Assembly: GCF_963665245.1 (NCBI RefSeq)
Contig: NZ_OY762268.1
Span: 434,001-498,000, forward strand
Length of the DNA stretch: 64,000 nucleotides
Direction of reading: 5' to 3'
Source: an uncultured Paludibaculum sp.
GTDB lineage: Bacteria; Acidobacteriota; Terriglobia; Bryobacterales; Bryobacteraceae
Part shown: in pieces, positions 23,610 to 32,072 of the stretch
Position numbering within the stretch: the stretch's first letter is position 1
Layout of the letters: each line of letters opens with the position of its first letter
Program-made: the position numbers and the translations under genes
The notes under the pieces: generated by a model
The model's input: the letters and a program-made list of their open reading frames with translations, nothing else
Databases searched by the model: none
Told to the model about the DNA's origin: nothing

Positions 23610-26540
23610 ATGGTTGCGACGAACATCACGCTGGTTGTGTTGTGCCTGGTGCCCACGTTGTTCGGGCTCAACCCGCAGAGGCGCATGAGCCAGTACGCGC
23701 ACCGGCAGTGGACGCAAGCGGAGGGCCTGCCGCAGGACACGGTGCGTGCTCTCGCCCAGTCGCGGGACGGCTACCTGTGGATTGGTACCGAGGAAGGACT
23801 GGCGCGCTTCGACGGGATGGAGTTCACCATCTTCACGCGCGACGCCGACCAACTGCCCAACAACCTTGTGACTTCGCTGTGGGCCGCGCGGGACGGGTCG
23901 GTCTGGATTGGGACCGCTGGCGGCCTAGCACGCTACCACGCCGGGCGGTTTACGATCTTCTCGGCCAAGGACGGAGTACCGTCCGCGTTCATCACTTCGA
24001 TCCACGAGGACAGCCGCGGTACGGTCTGGGTGGCAGCGGGGCTGTCGTTGTGCCGTTATCGCGATGGCCGCTTCACGGCTTTCGGGCAGGAGAATGGGAT
24101 TCCCGCGCAGGGCGTGCGGGCGGCGATTGTCGATGGTGCCGACCGGGTGTGGGTGTCGACCTTCGGCTCGATCGGCGTGTTTGAGAACGATCGCTATCAG
24201 CCCTTGCCGGACGATGCTCCGCAGGCCAGCGGCATTGCGCTGTGCATGGCCCTGGATGCGGCGGGTCACGTGGTGGCCGGCGGGACCAACGGGGTGGTGC
24301 TGGAGGAGGGTGGACGCAGGCGTCTGTTGACGGTGGCCGATGGGCTGCCGGCCGCGTTTGTGCGGGCGGTGGCGCACGATCGCGATGGGGTGCTCTGGAT
24401 TGGCACCAACAGCGGGCTGTGCCGCCGCGTGGGCAATCGTATCGAGAGCGTCAACGAGCCGGCCTTCCCATTGGGTGAGTGGGTGTGGTGCCTGTTCCAG
24501 GACCGGGAAGGGAATCTGTGGGTGGGCACGAACAGCGGCTTGCATCTGTTTCGCGACCAGAACTTCGCGGTGTTCGGCAAGAACGAGGGCCTGCCCAGCG
24601 ATCAGCCTACGACCGTGATGCAGGCGCGGGACGGTGCGGTCTGGGTGGGGTTCCATGACGGGGGCGTGGGCCGCTTCGTCGAGTCGCGCTTTGTGACCGT
24701 GCAGGGGCTGCCGAGCAAGGAGGTCTTCTGTCTGCGCGAGGCCAGCGGCGGCGAGGTACTGGTGGGGACGCGGGCCGGCCTGACACGCATTCGCGGGGGT
24801 TCCGTGACGACTTACGTACCCAACGATCCCGTCGGCCGGCACAATGTGTTCGATGCGATGGAAGTGGCGCCGGGCAAGCTTTGGCTGGCTACGAATCGTG
24901 GGGTGCTCGAATTGGCCGAGGGGAAGGAGTCGAACCCGATCGCCGGCGGCCCTCTACTAAACGATGCAGTGGTGGCCCTGCTGGCCGCGCGGGACGGATC
25001 CCGTTGGGCAGGCACGTTCGGCAGCGGGCTCTGGCATTGGCGGAACGGGCAACTGGAACTCATCACGGTGGACCAGGGGCTGTCGAGCAACCAGATCCGC
25101 TCGCTGGCCGAAGATGACGACGGCACAATCTGGATTGGCACGGCGGGCGGTGGCCTGGCGTTCTTCCGCGAGGGCCGGTTCTGGCGCTGCACGGCGGCGA
25201 ACGGACTACCCAGCGACAACGTGGCCCACATTACCGACGACGGAATGGGTTGGTTGTGGCTGGCGACGACGCGGGGCCTGGCGCGGATCGAGAAAACGAA
25301 GATCAAGGGACTGGTGCGGAATCCGGCGGAGCGGCTTCCGGTGGTGGTGTTCGGGATTGGTGAGGGGCTGAAGAGCATGAACTGTGCTCCCGGGTGGCCG
25401 GCGTCAACAGGCGGAGGGCGTAGCCGCGACGGACGGTTGTGGTTTCCGACGGTTGCAGGTCTGGCGGCGGTGCGGCCCGAGAGGTTGGTGCCCGATTCCA
25501 CTCCGCTGCCGGCCCATGTGGTGGAGGTTCGCGTGGATGGCGCGGATCTGGTACCCACGGCGTTTGCCAGCTTGCCGCCAAACAGCCATCGCATCGAGTT
25601 TCGCTACGGTGCGGTGCGCCTGGCGGCGCCGGAGTCGGTCCGCTACCGCTACAAGTTGGAAGGCCTGGATGCGCAGTGGATCGAGGCCGGCACGCGGCGC
25701 GTCGCCAACTACAACACGCTGCCGTCGGGGCACTACCGCTTCGTTGTCAGCGCCAGCGATAGCCGTGGGGCTGTGTTTGGGGAAATGGGTTCGTTCTCCT
25801 TCGAGCGCACGCCCCATCTTTATGAGCGCTGGTGGTTCCGTTGGCTGGTTGCCGCCGGTGTCCTGCTGCTGCTGTGGCTGATCAGCCGCTGGCGGATCCT
25901 GCAGGAGCGGCACCGGTTCTCGCTGGTGCTGGCGGAACGGGCGCGGCTGGCCCGTGAGATTCACGATACGCTGGCGCAGGGGTATGTCGGCATCTCGTCG
26001 CAGCTCGAGGCCGTCTCCATGCTGCTGCCAAAGGATCCGGCTCAGGCGGGGAAGTATCTGAGTCTGGCGCAAAAGATGGCGCACCACAGCCTGACTGAAG
26101 CGCGGCGGTCGGTGATGGATCTGCGGGACCGGGCGCTGGAAGGTCAGACGCTGGCCCAGGCGATGGAGCAGACATCCCGCATGATGACGGCCGGGCGCGG
26201 CCTGACGGCCACGGTGCACGCGGCGGAGAACCTGCCGCCGGTGCCTAAGGAGACCGAGCAGCAGTTGCTGCGCATTGCTCAGGAGGCGCTGGCGAACGCC
26301 CTGAAACACGCCGCCGCCAAGCACGCCCGCATCCAGTTGCAGCGCCAGGGGAACGCATTGAAGCTGAGCATTACGGACGACGGCGGCGGTTTCGACGCCA
26401 ACAACGCGTTTCTCGCCGCTGGAGGGCACTTTGGCCTGCTGGGCATGCAGGAACGGGCGCAACGGGCCGGCGGCAGCCTGAAGCTGGAGACGGCGCCGGG
26501 CGCAGGCACTACAATCGAGGTGACGGTGCCGCTCTCATGA
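23610..26540 (+). CDS. Two-component-propeller sensor histidine kinase
   Basis: 976 residues. After a signal peptide, about 13 propeller repeats of the form DGxLWIGTxxGLxRF run from residue 45 to about 600 (two seven-bladed propellers), then a Y_Y_Y domain (RYRYKLEGLDAQWIEAGTRRVANYNTLPSGHYRFVV), one membrane span (WFRWLVAAGVLLLLWLISRW) and a HisKA_3 kinase: REIHDTLAQGYVGI with the phospho-His near residue 784, and ATPase motifs EALANALKHA and DDGGGFD. It senses an external signal, often glycan-related in relatives. It overlaps the regulator gene (ATGA). The start is ATG 23610 with AGG directly before it. Confidence 0.93.
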   Translation: MVATNITLVVLCLVPTLFGLNPQRRMSQYAHRQWTQAEGLPQDTVRALAQSRDGYLWIGTEEGLARFDGMEFTIFTRDADQLPNNLVTSLWAARDGSVWIGTAGGLARYHAGRFTIFSAKDGVPSAFITSIHEDSRGTVWVAAGLSLCRYRDGRFTAFGQENGIPAQGVRAAIVDGADRVWVSTFGSIGVFENDRYQPLPDDAPQASGIALCMALDAAGHVVAGGTNGVVLEEGGRRRLLTVADGLPAAFVRAVAHDRDGVLWIGTNSGLCRRVGNRIESVNEPAFPLGEWVWCLFQDREGNLWVGTNSGLHLFRDQNFAVFGKNEGLPSDQPTTVMQARDGAVWVGFHDGGVGRFVESRFVTVQGLPSKEVFCLREASGGEVLVGTRAGLTRIRGGSVTTYVPNDPVGRHNVFDAMEVAPGKLWLATNRGVLELAEGKESNPIAGGPLLNDAVVALLAARDGSRWAGTFGSGLWHWRNGQLELITVDQGLSSNQIRSLAEDDDGTIWIGTAGGGLAFFREGRFWRCTAANGLPSDNVAHITDDGMGWLWLATTRGLARIEKTKIKGLVRNPAERLPVVVFGIGEGLKSMNCAPGWPASTGGGRSRDGRLWFPTVAGLAAVRPERLVPDSTPLPAHVVEVRVDGADLVPTAFASLPPNSHRIEFRYGAVRLAAPESVRYRYKLEGLDAQWIEAGTRRVANYNTLPSGHYRFVVSASDSRGAVFGEMGSFSFERTPHLYERWWFRWLVAAGVLLLLWLISRWRILQERHRFSLVLAERARLAREIHDTLAQGYVGISSQLEAVSMLLPKDPAQAGKYLSLAQKMAHHSLTEARRSVMDLRDRALEGQTLAQAMEQTSRMMTAGRGLTATVHAAENLPPVPKETEQQLLRIAQEALANALKHAAAKHARIQLQRQGNALKLSITDDGGGFDANNAFLAAGGHFGLLGMQERAQRAGGSLKLETAPGAGTTIEVTVPLS

Positions 26541-27187
26541 ACCCAGGTGAAACCAACGAGGCCCGGCGTATCGGTATTCTGATCGCGGAAGACCACCTCA
26601 TCGCGCGCGTGGGCATTTCCACGATCGTGGCCATGCAGTCGGATATGACGGTGGTGGCCGAGGCGCTGAACGGCCAGCACGCCGTCCAGTTGCACCGCCA
26701 GTTCCGGCCCGAGATCACGCTGATGGACATCCGCATGCCCCTGATGAACGGATTCGAGGCGATGTCATCGATTCGAAGCGAATGGCCCAACGCGCGGTTC
26801 GTGGCGCTCTCGACGTACGGCGGCGACGAGGACATCCGGCGGGCGCTGCAATGCGGAGCCCAGGCCTATCTGACGAAGGAAGTGCTGCACGACGAGTTGC
26901 TGAAGGCCATTCGGGCGGTGCATGCCGGGCAGACCTATCTACCGGCTCCGGTGGCCGCGGCGCTGGCCGCGCAGTTCCCCCGCGCGGATCTCAGCGCCCG
27001 GGAAACTGAAGTGTTGCGGCTGATCGTGCAGGGGCTCAGCAACAAGCAGATTGCCTTTGAGCTGCGGATTGCGGAGTACACCGTGAAGAACCACGTGAAG
27101 AACGTTCTCAACAAATTAGGTGTGGACGATCGGACCCAGGCGGCCACCTCGGCGCTGCAGCGGGGCATCATTCATCTGCCCCAATAG
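26537..27187 (+). CDS. NarL/FixJ-type response regulator
   Basis: 216 residues. The receiver domain has the acidic pair EDH near residue 19, phospho-acceptor Asp64 (ITLMDIRMP), and Lys in YLTKEV. A LuxR-type helix-turn-helix follows: LSARETEVLRLIVQGLSNKQIAFELRIAEYTVKNHVKNVLNKLGV. It is the partner of the upstream kinase through a 4-base overlap. The RND efflux operon starts 139 bases downstream on the same strand and is a plausible target. Confidence 0.95.
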   Translation: MNPGETNEARRIGILIAEDHLIARVGISTIVAMQSDMTVVAEALNGQHAVQLHRQFRPEITLMDIRMPLMNGFEAMSSIRSEWPNARFVALSTYGGDEDIRRALQCGAQAYLTKEVLHDELLKAIRAVHAGQTYLPAPVAAALAAQFPRADLSARETEVLRLIVQGLSNKQIAFELRIAEYTVKNHVKNVLNKLGVDDRTQAATSALQRGIIHLPQ

Positions 27188-27204
27188 CCCGAATTGGCTA
27201 TGGG
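27180..27204 (+). terminator. Hairpin over the regulator stop codon
   Basis: ATAGCC (27184-27189) and GGCTAT (27196-27201) pair around CGAATT, extended by CCC/GGG with a one-base bulge. The stop codon lies in the left arm. No T-tract follows, so termination here is uncertain. The rest of the 139-base gap up to 27326 shows no recognisable site. Confidence 0.35.
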
Positions 27205-27326
27205 TGGGTAGCTCCTGAGCGTCATGACATCGGCGAGCCAGGACGGGACACTGGAATCTAGCCGGACTAGCAATGCCGTCTGGGCATAGTTCGCTGATGG
27301 ACTCTCTCTCGGGATTAGCAACCTAA

Positions 27327-30300
27327 ATGTGGATTGTTCGGCTGGCGCTAAGACGCCCCTACACCTTCGTCGCTCTGGCGATGCTGATCGTCCTCCTGGG
27401 CTGTTCCGCCATTGTGTCGATGCCCGTGGACATCTTCCCGGCGGTGGACATCCCCGTGGTCAGCGTTGTGTGGAGCTACAGCGGGATTCCGCCGGAGGAG
27501 ATGGAGAAGCGCATCGTCACCATCTTCGAGCGGGCCCTCACCACTACAGTCAACGATATCGAACACATTGAATCGCAGAGCTATAACGGCGTTTCGGTCA
27601 CGCGCATCTTCTTCCAGCCGAACGTGAAGATCGACCTGGCCATCGCGCAGGTCACCGCCATCTCGCAGACGCTTCTGCGAGGACTGCCGCCGGGCATCTT
27701 CCCGCCCAGCATCCTGAAGTACGACGCGTCGATCGTGCCGGTGCTTCAGTTGGGTCTTGGAAGCAAGACCTTAAGCGAGCAGGAGCTATTCGACCTCGGC
27801 CTGAACTTCATTCGAACCCAGCTCGCCACCGTGCAAGGAGCCTCTGTCCCGCTGCCATACGGCGGCCGGTTCCGCCAGGTGATGGTCGACCTCGACCCCC
27901 AGGCGCTGTACGCCAAGCAACTCTCGGCCCTCGACGTCTCGAATGCACTGAATCTGCAGAACCTCATCCTGCCGTCGGGCAACATCAGGCTGGACCAGCG
28001 TGAGTACCAGGTGCGGTTGAACTCCAGCCCGCGGATTCTGGAGCAGATGAACGACCTGCCGATCAGGACCGTGAACGGCGCGACCGTCTACATGAAGGAC
28101 GTTGCTCACGTGCGCGACGGCTATGCCGTGCAGACCAGCATTGTGCGCACCAACGGTGTACGCGGCGCCCTGCTCATCGTGATGAAGAACGGTCAGGCGT
28201 CGACGCTGGACATTGTGAAAGGCGTCAAGTCCGCTCTGCCCAAGATCCTGGCCGGGCTGCCCAAGGAGCTGGAGGTCCGCGAATTCTTCGACCAGTCGGT
28301 CTTCGTGCGCGCCGCCATCAACGGCGTGCTGAAGGAAGGCCTGATGGCCGCCATCCTCACTGGCCTGATGATCCTCATCTTCCTCGGTAGCTGGCGCAGT
28401 ACACTCATTGTCTCCATCTCCATTCCGCTGTCCATCCTGGCGTCGCTGACGGTGCTCTCGCTCATGGGCCAGACCATCAACGTCATGACTCTCGGAGGAC
28501 TCGCGCTCGCCGTCGGCATCCTGGTCGACGACGCCACAGTGGAAATCGAGAATACACACCGCAATCTGGCGATGAAGAAGCCGTTGACACGCGCCGTGCT
28601 CGATGGTGCCATGCAGATCGCGGCGCCCACCTTCGTGTCGACCCTCTCCATCTGCGTCGTCTTCGTGCCCGTCCTGCTGCTCACCGGCGTCGCCAAGTTC
28701 CTGTTCACGCCGCTTGCTCTCGCCGTGGTCTTCGCGATGATGGCGTCGTACCTGCTCTCGCGAACTCTGGTGCCCACCATGGTTCACTACCTGTTGGGCC
28801 AGGAAGCGCACCTCTACCAGCACGGCGAACACGCCACGGGTGGCAAGGGCCTCATCTGGAACGTCCACCACGCCTTCAACCGCCGCTTTGAGAGCTTCCG
28901 GGAGATCTACACCGGTTTCCTCGACTGGGCGCTGGATCACAAGAAGATTGTTGGCGCGGTCTTCGCGGTCTTCGTGGTCCTTTCCCTGGCTCTCTCTCCC
29001 ATGGTGGGCCGCGACTTCTTCCCCAGCATCGACTCCGGCCAGATGCGCCTGCATGCCCGCGCTCCTTCCGGTACCCGTCTCGAGCAGACCGAACTCATCT
29101 TCGGCGGTATCGAGGAGGAGATCCGCAAGGTGATCCCGCCCGAGGAGCTCACCACTATCGTCGACAACATCGGCCTGCCCAACGGCGGCTTCAACCTGGC
29201 CTTCGGCGACAACCCCACCATCGGAACCAACGACGGCGAAATCCTCATCTCGCTCAACCAGGAGCAGCATGAGCCCGTCGAGATGTATACGGAGAAGCTT
29301 CGCAAGCGCCTGTCCGAGCGTTTCCCCGACGTGGTCTTCTTCTTTGAAGCCGCCAACATCACCAACCAGATTCTGAACTTCGGCCTGCCCGCCCCCATCG
29401 ACATCCAGGTGACCGGACGCGACGCCGCCAGGAGCTTCCAGATCGCCCGCCAGATCGCCAGGAGGATCGAGCGCATTCCCGGCAGCGCCGATGTCCACCT
29501 CCACCAGACGGACGACAGCCCCGAGATCCGCGTGAACGTTGACAGAACCAAGGCCGGCCAGATGGGTCTTACGCAGCGTGACGTCTCCAGCAGCCTGCTG
29601 ATTTCGCTCAGCTCCAGCGGCCAGGTGGCACCCAACCAGTGGCTCAACTTCGCCAACGGCGTCAACTACAATGTCGCCGTGCAGACGCCCATTTACCGCT
29701 TCCTGTCACTGGACGATCTGATGCGGACACCCATCGGTTCGGCCACCAACAGCGTGGCGTTCACCACCACTGATTCGCTGGCCGGCGCTTCCGCCCTCAC
29801 CCCCAGCTCGATGGGCAACAGCCCCGGCAAGAACACGCTGGCCTACGGCAATCCCGGCGCGCAGGCGGACCGCACGCAACTGCTCTCCAACCTGGCCACC
29901 GTCGAGCGAGGCCGCACCTACGGCATCGTCAACCATTACAACGTGCAGCCCGTCGTCGACGTCTTTGTGAACGTCGACCGCCGCGACCTGGGTGGAGTCG
30001 GCGACCAGGTCATGAAGGTCATCGACGAGGAGTCAAAGAAACTGCCCAAGGGTATGGGCCTCAACGTGCGCGGCCAGTACAAGACCATGCAGGATTCATT
30101 CTTCCGGCTCGGTGTGGGCCTGCTCGGGGCCGTCGCGCTGGTCTACCTGCTGATGGTCGTCAACTTCCAGTCCTGGCTCGATCCCATGATCATCCTCATG
30201 GCGATCCCCGGCGCCTTCGCCGGCATCGTCTGGGCCCTATTCCTGACGCAGACCACCTTCAACGTCCCCTCCCTGATGGGCGCCATCATGTGCATCGGCG

Positions 30301-30662
30301 TGGCCACCGCGAACAGCATCCTGATGGTGGTGTTCGCCAACGACGAGCGACTGGTGGGCAAGAGCGCCCGCGAGGCCGCGCTTTCCGCCGGCGCCACCCG
30401 CGTCCGGCCCGTGCTGATGACCGCCATGGCGATGATCATCGGCATGTTCCCCATGGCGCTGGGCTTCGGCGAGGGCGGGGAACAGAACGCACCCCTCGGC
30501 CGCGCGGTGATCGGCGGTCTGGCCGTTGCAACGATCGCAACCCTGGTGGTGGTGCCGGTCATCTACAGCGCCCTGCGCAAGACCCCACCCGTGAACTACG
30601 ACGAGACGATTTTCTTTGAGGAGCACGAAGGCGAACTGCCGGCGGAACCCGGTCAAGCCTGA
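27327..30662 (+). CDS. RND efflux pump inner-membrane permease (HAE1/AcrB superfamily)
   Basis: 1111 residues with the duplicated RND layout: N-terminal helix (PYTFVALAMLIVLLGC), large periplasmic loop, helices 2-6 with the proton-relay LAVGILVDDATVEIENTHRN in helix 4, a second loop, and closing helices (FNVPSLMGAIMCIGVATANSILMVVFANDE; VRPVLMTAMAMIIGMFPMALGFGEGGEQNAPLGRAVIGGL). Exports drugs, lipids or metabolites by proton antiport. It is first of a permease-adaptor-TolC operon; the adaptor starts 11 bases later. An insertion around residues 810-860 rich in Ser/Thr/Asn (ATNSVAFTTTDSLAGASALTPSSMGNSPGKNT) is not usual in AcrB. Confidence 0.95.
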   Translation: MWIVRLALRRPYTFVALAMLIVLLGCSAIVSMPVDIFPAVDIPVVSVVWSYSGIPPEEMEKRIVTIFERALTTTVNDIEHIESQSYNGVSVTRIFFQPNVKIDLAIAQVTAISQTLLRGLPPGIFPPSILKYDASIVPVLQLGLGSKTLSEQELFDLGLNFIRTQLATVQGASVPLPYGGRFRQVMVDLDPQALYAKQLSALDVSNALNLQNLILPSGNIRLDQREYQVRLNSSPRILEQMNDLPIRTVNGATVYMKDVAHVRDGYAVQTSIVRTNGVRGALLIVMKNGQASTLDIVKGVKSALPKILAGLPKELEVREFFDQSVFVRAAINGVLKEGLMAAILTGLMILIFLGSWRSTLIVSISIPLSILASLTVLSLMGQTINVMTLGGLALAVGILVDDATVEIENTHRNLAMKKPLTRAVLDGAMQIAAPTFVSTLSICVVFVPVLLLTGVAKFLFTPLALAVVFAMMASYLLSRTLVPTMVHYLLGQEAHLYQHGEHATGGKGLIWNVHHAFNRRFESFREIYTGFLDWALDHKKIVGAVFAVFVVLSLALSPMVGRDFFPSIDSGQMRLHARAPSGTRLEQTELIFGGIEEEIRKVIPPEELTTIVDNIGLPNGGFNLAFGDNPTIGTNDGEILISLNQEQHEPVEMYTEKLRKRLSERFPDVVFFFEAANITNQILNFGLPAPIDIQVTGRDAARSFQIARQIARRIERIPGSADVHLHQTDDSPEIRVNVDRTKAGQMGLTQRDVSSSLLISLSSSGQVAPNQWLNFANGVNYNVAVQTPIYRFLSLDDLMRTPIGSATNSVAFTTTDSLAGASALTPSSMGNSPGKNTLAYGNPGAQADRTQLLSNLATVERGRTYGIVNHYNVQPVVDVFVNVDRRDLGGVGDQVMKVIDEESKKLPKGMGLNVRGQYKTMQDSFFRLGVGLLGAVALVYLLMVVNFQSWLDPMIILMAIPGAFAGIVWALFLTQTTFNVPSLMGAIMCIGVATANSILMVVFANDERLVGKSAREAALSAGATRVRPVLMTAMAMIIGMFPMALGFGEGGEQNAPLGRAVIGGLAVATIATLVVVPVIYSALRKTPPVNYDETIFFEEHEGELPAEPGQA

Positions 30663-30673
30663 AGCGAAGAGTT

Positions 30674-32053
30674 ATGCCCGACAGCGAACACAAGACCGCA
30701 TCCCACGGCCACGATCCCGCCGCCGCCGAGCGTGAAGCCCTGCTGCGAGCCGAGATCGCTAAGTTGAAGGAACACGCCGCCCGTGCAGCAGAGTGCACGG
30801 ATCACAACGTGCGGCCGGGCCGCCGACCGTCTTCCAGAACCGTTCTTGGTTTCGCCGTCGTAGCCGCTATCCTCCTGGGCGTTGGTTTCACCACCGGGTA
30901 CCTTCCGAAGCTGCGTCGCACCGCGTCGATCACCGCTGAAGCAAAGGCAGATACCGAAGCCCGCCCCACGGTCAGCACAGCCGTGGTGAAGCGTAGCGAC
31001 ACGGCCGTCGATCTCGACCTGCCTGGCAGCATCCAGGCCGTCACAGAGGCGCCCATCCTGGCTCGCGCGGATGGCTATCTGAAGCGCCGTCTCGTGGACA
31101 TCGGCGACCGTGTCTCCGCCGGCCAGCTTCTCGGAGAGATTGAAGCTCCGGAACTGGACAACCAGGTCCAGCAGGCCAAAGCGGCGCTCCAACAGTCCTA
31201 CGCCGCACTGGAGCAGGCAACGGCCAGCCTCGAACAATCCCGTGCCAACGAACAGCTCGCCCGAGTCACCGCCCAGCGCTGGAGCAACCTGCTGGGCAAA
31301 GGCGCCGTCTCCCGCCAGGACAACGACAACTATCAGGCTCAGTTCCAGGCCCAGAGTGCCTTTGCCCGCGCACAGGAGCGCGCCGTGGCCGCGGCCCGCA
31401 GCAACATTGAGGCCGCCAAGGCTAATCTCGAGCGCCTCAACCAGGTGCAGGGCTACCGCATGGTGCGCGCCCCGTTCGCCGGCGTCATCACGCTCCGCAA
31501 CGTGGATGTCGGCGCTCTCATCAGCACGGGCCAGACCCTGCTCTACCGCGTCGCCCAGATGGGCACGCTCCGTACGTTCGTCAACGTGCCTCAGTCCTAC
31601 GCGGACGTGATCAAGCCCGGGGTCGAGGCCGAAGTCGCGGTGGTCGATCTCCCGGGCCGCATCTTCCGTGGCAAGGTCGCCCGCTCATCCGGCGCGCTGG
31701 ATGCGTCCAGCCGCACGCTGCTCACCGAGGTGCAGATCCCCAACCAGGACGGCGCGCTGCTGCCCGGGATGTATGCGCAGGTGTCGCTGAGCATTCGCCG
31801 GGCCAGCCCGCCGCTCATCATTCCGGGCGATACGCTGCTCATCCGGCCGCAGGGCACGATGGTGGCGGTGGTCCGCCCCGACAACAGCGTCCATTTCCAG
31901 AAGATCCTGGTCGGCCGCGACTTCGGGAAAGAGGTCGAAGTGATCAAAGGTCTGGAAGAAGGGCAGGCTCTGGTCGTCAACGCCAACGACTCCGTGCAGG
32001 AGGGCGTCAAGGTGAAGACGGTGAAGCTGAAAGAGGACGGCGCCAAGCGCTGA
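30674..32053 (+). CDS. RND efflux periplasmic adaptor (membrane-fusion protein)
   Basis: 459 residues. An N-terminal cytoplasmic tail of about 55 residues includes a charged helix; the membrane anchor is TVLGFAVVAAILLGVGFTTGYL. Then come the lipoyl half (LARADGYLKRRLVDIGDRVSAGQLLGEIEAPELDNQVQQA), a long coiled-coil hairpin rich in Gln/Ala (residues about 165-270), the second lipoyl half (VRAPFAGVITLRNVDVGALI) and beta-barrel domains (GVEAEVAVVDLPGRIFRGKVARSSGALDASSRTLLTEVQIPN). It links the permease to the outer-membrane channel. The tail before the anchor is longer than usual. Confidence 0.94.
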   Translation: MPDSEHKTASHGHDPAAAEREALLRAEIAKLKEHAARAAECTDHNVRPGRRPSSRTVLGFAVVAAILLGVGFTTGYLPKLRRTASITAEAKADTEARPTVSTAVVKRSDTAVDLDLPGSIQAVTEAPILARADGYLKRRLVDIGDRVSAGQLLGEIEAPELDNQVQQAKAALQQSYAALEQATASLEQSRANEQLARVTAQRWSNLLGKGAVSRQDNDNYQAQFQAQSAFARAQERAVAAARSNIEAAKANLERLNQVQGYRMVRAPFAGVITLRNVDVGALISTGQTLLYRVAQMGTLRTFVNVPQSYADVIKPGVEAEVAVVDLPGRIFRGKVARSSGALDASSRTLLTEVQIPNQDGALLPGMYAQVSLSIRRASPPLIIPGDTLLIRPQGTMVAVVRPDNSVHFQKILVGRDFGKEVEVIKGLEEGQALVVNANDSVQEGVKVKTVKLKEDGAKR

Positions 32054-32072
32054 GCAGGTGGCCATCAAACGC

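Noticed and set aside
27786..29504. 572-codon frame antisense to the RND permease
   Set aside because: Asp/Glu/His-rich shadow translation without motif; the permease reads through with conserved transport residues.
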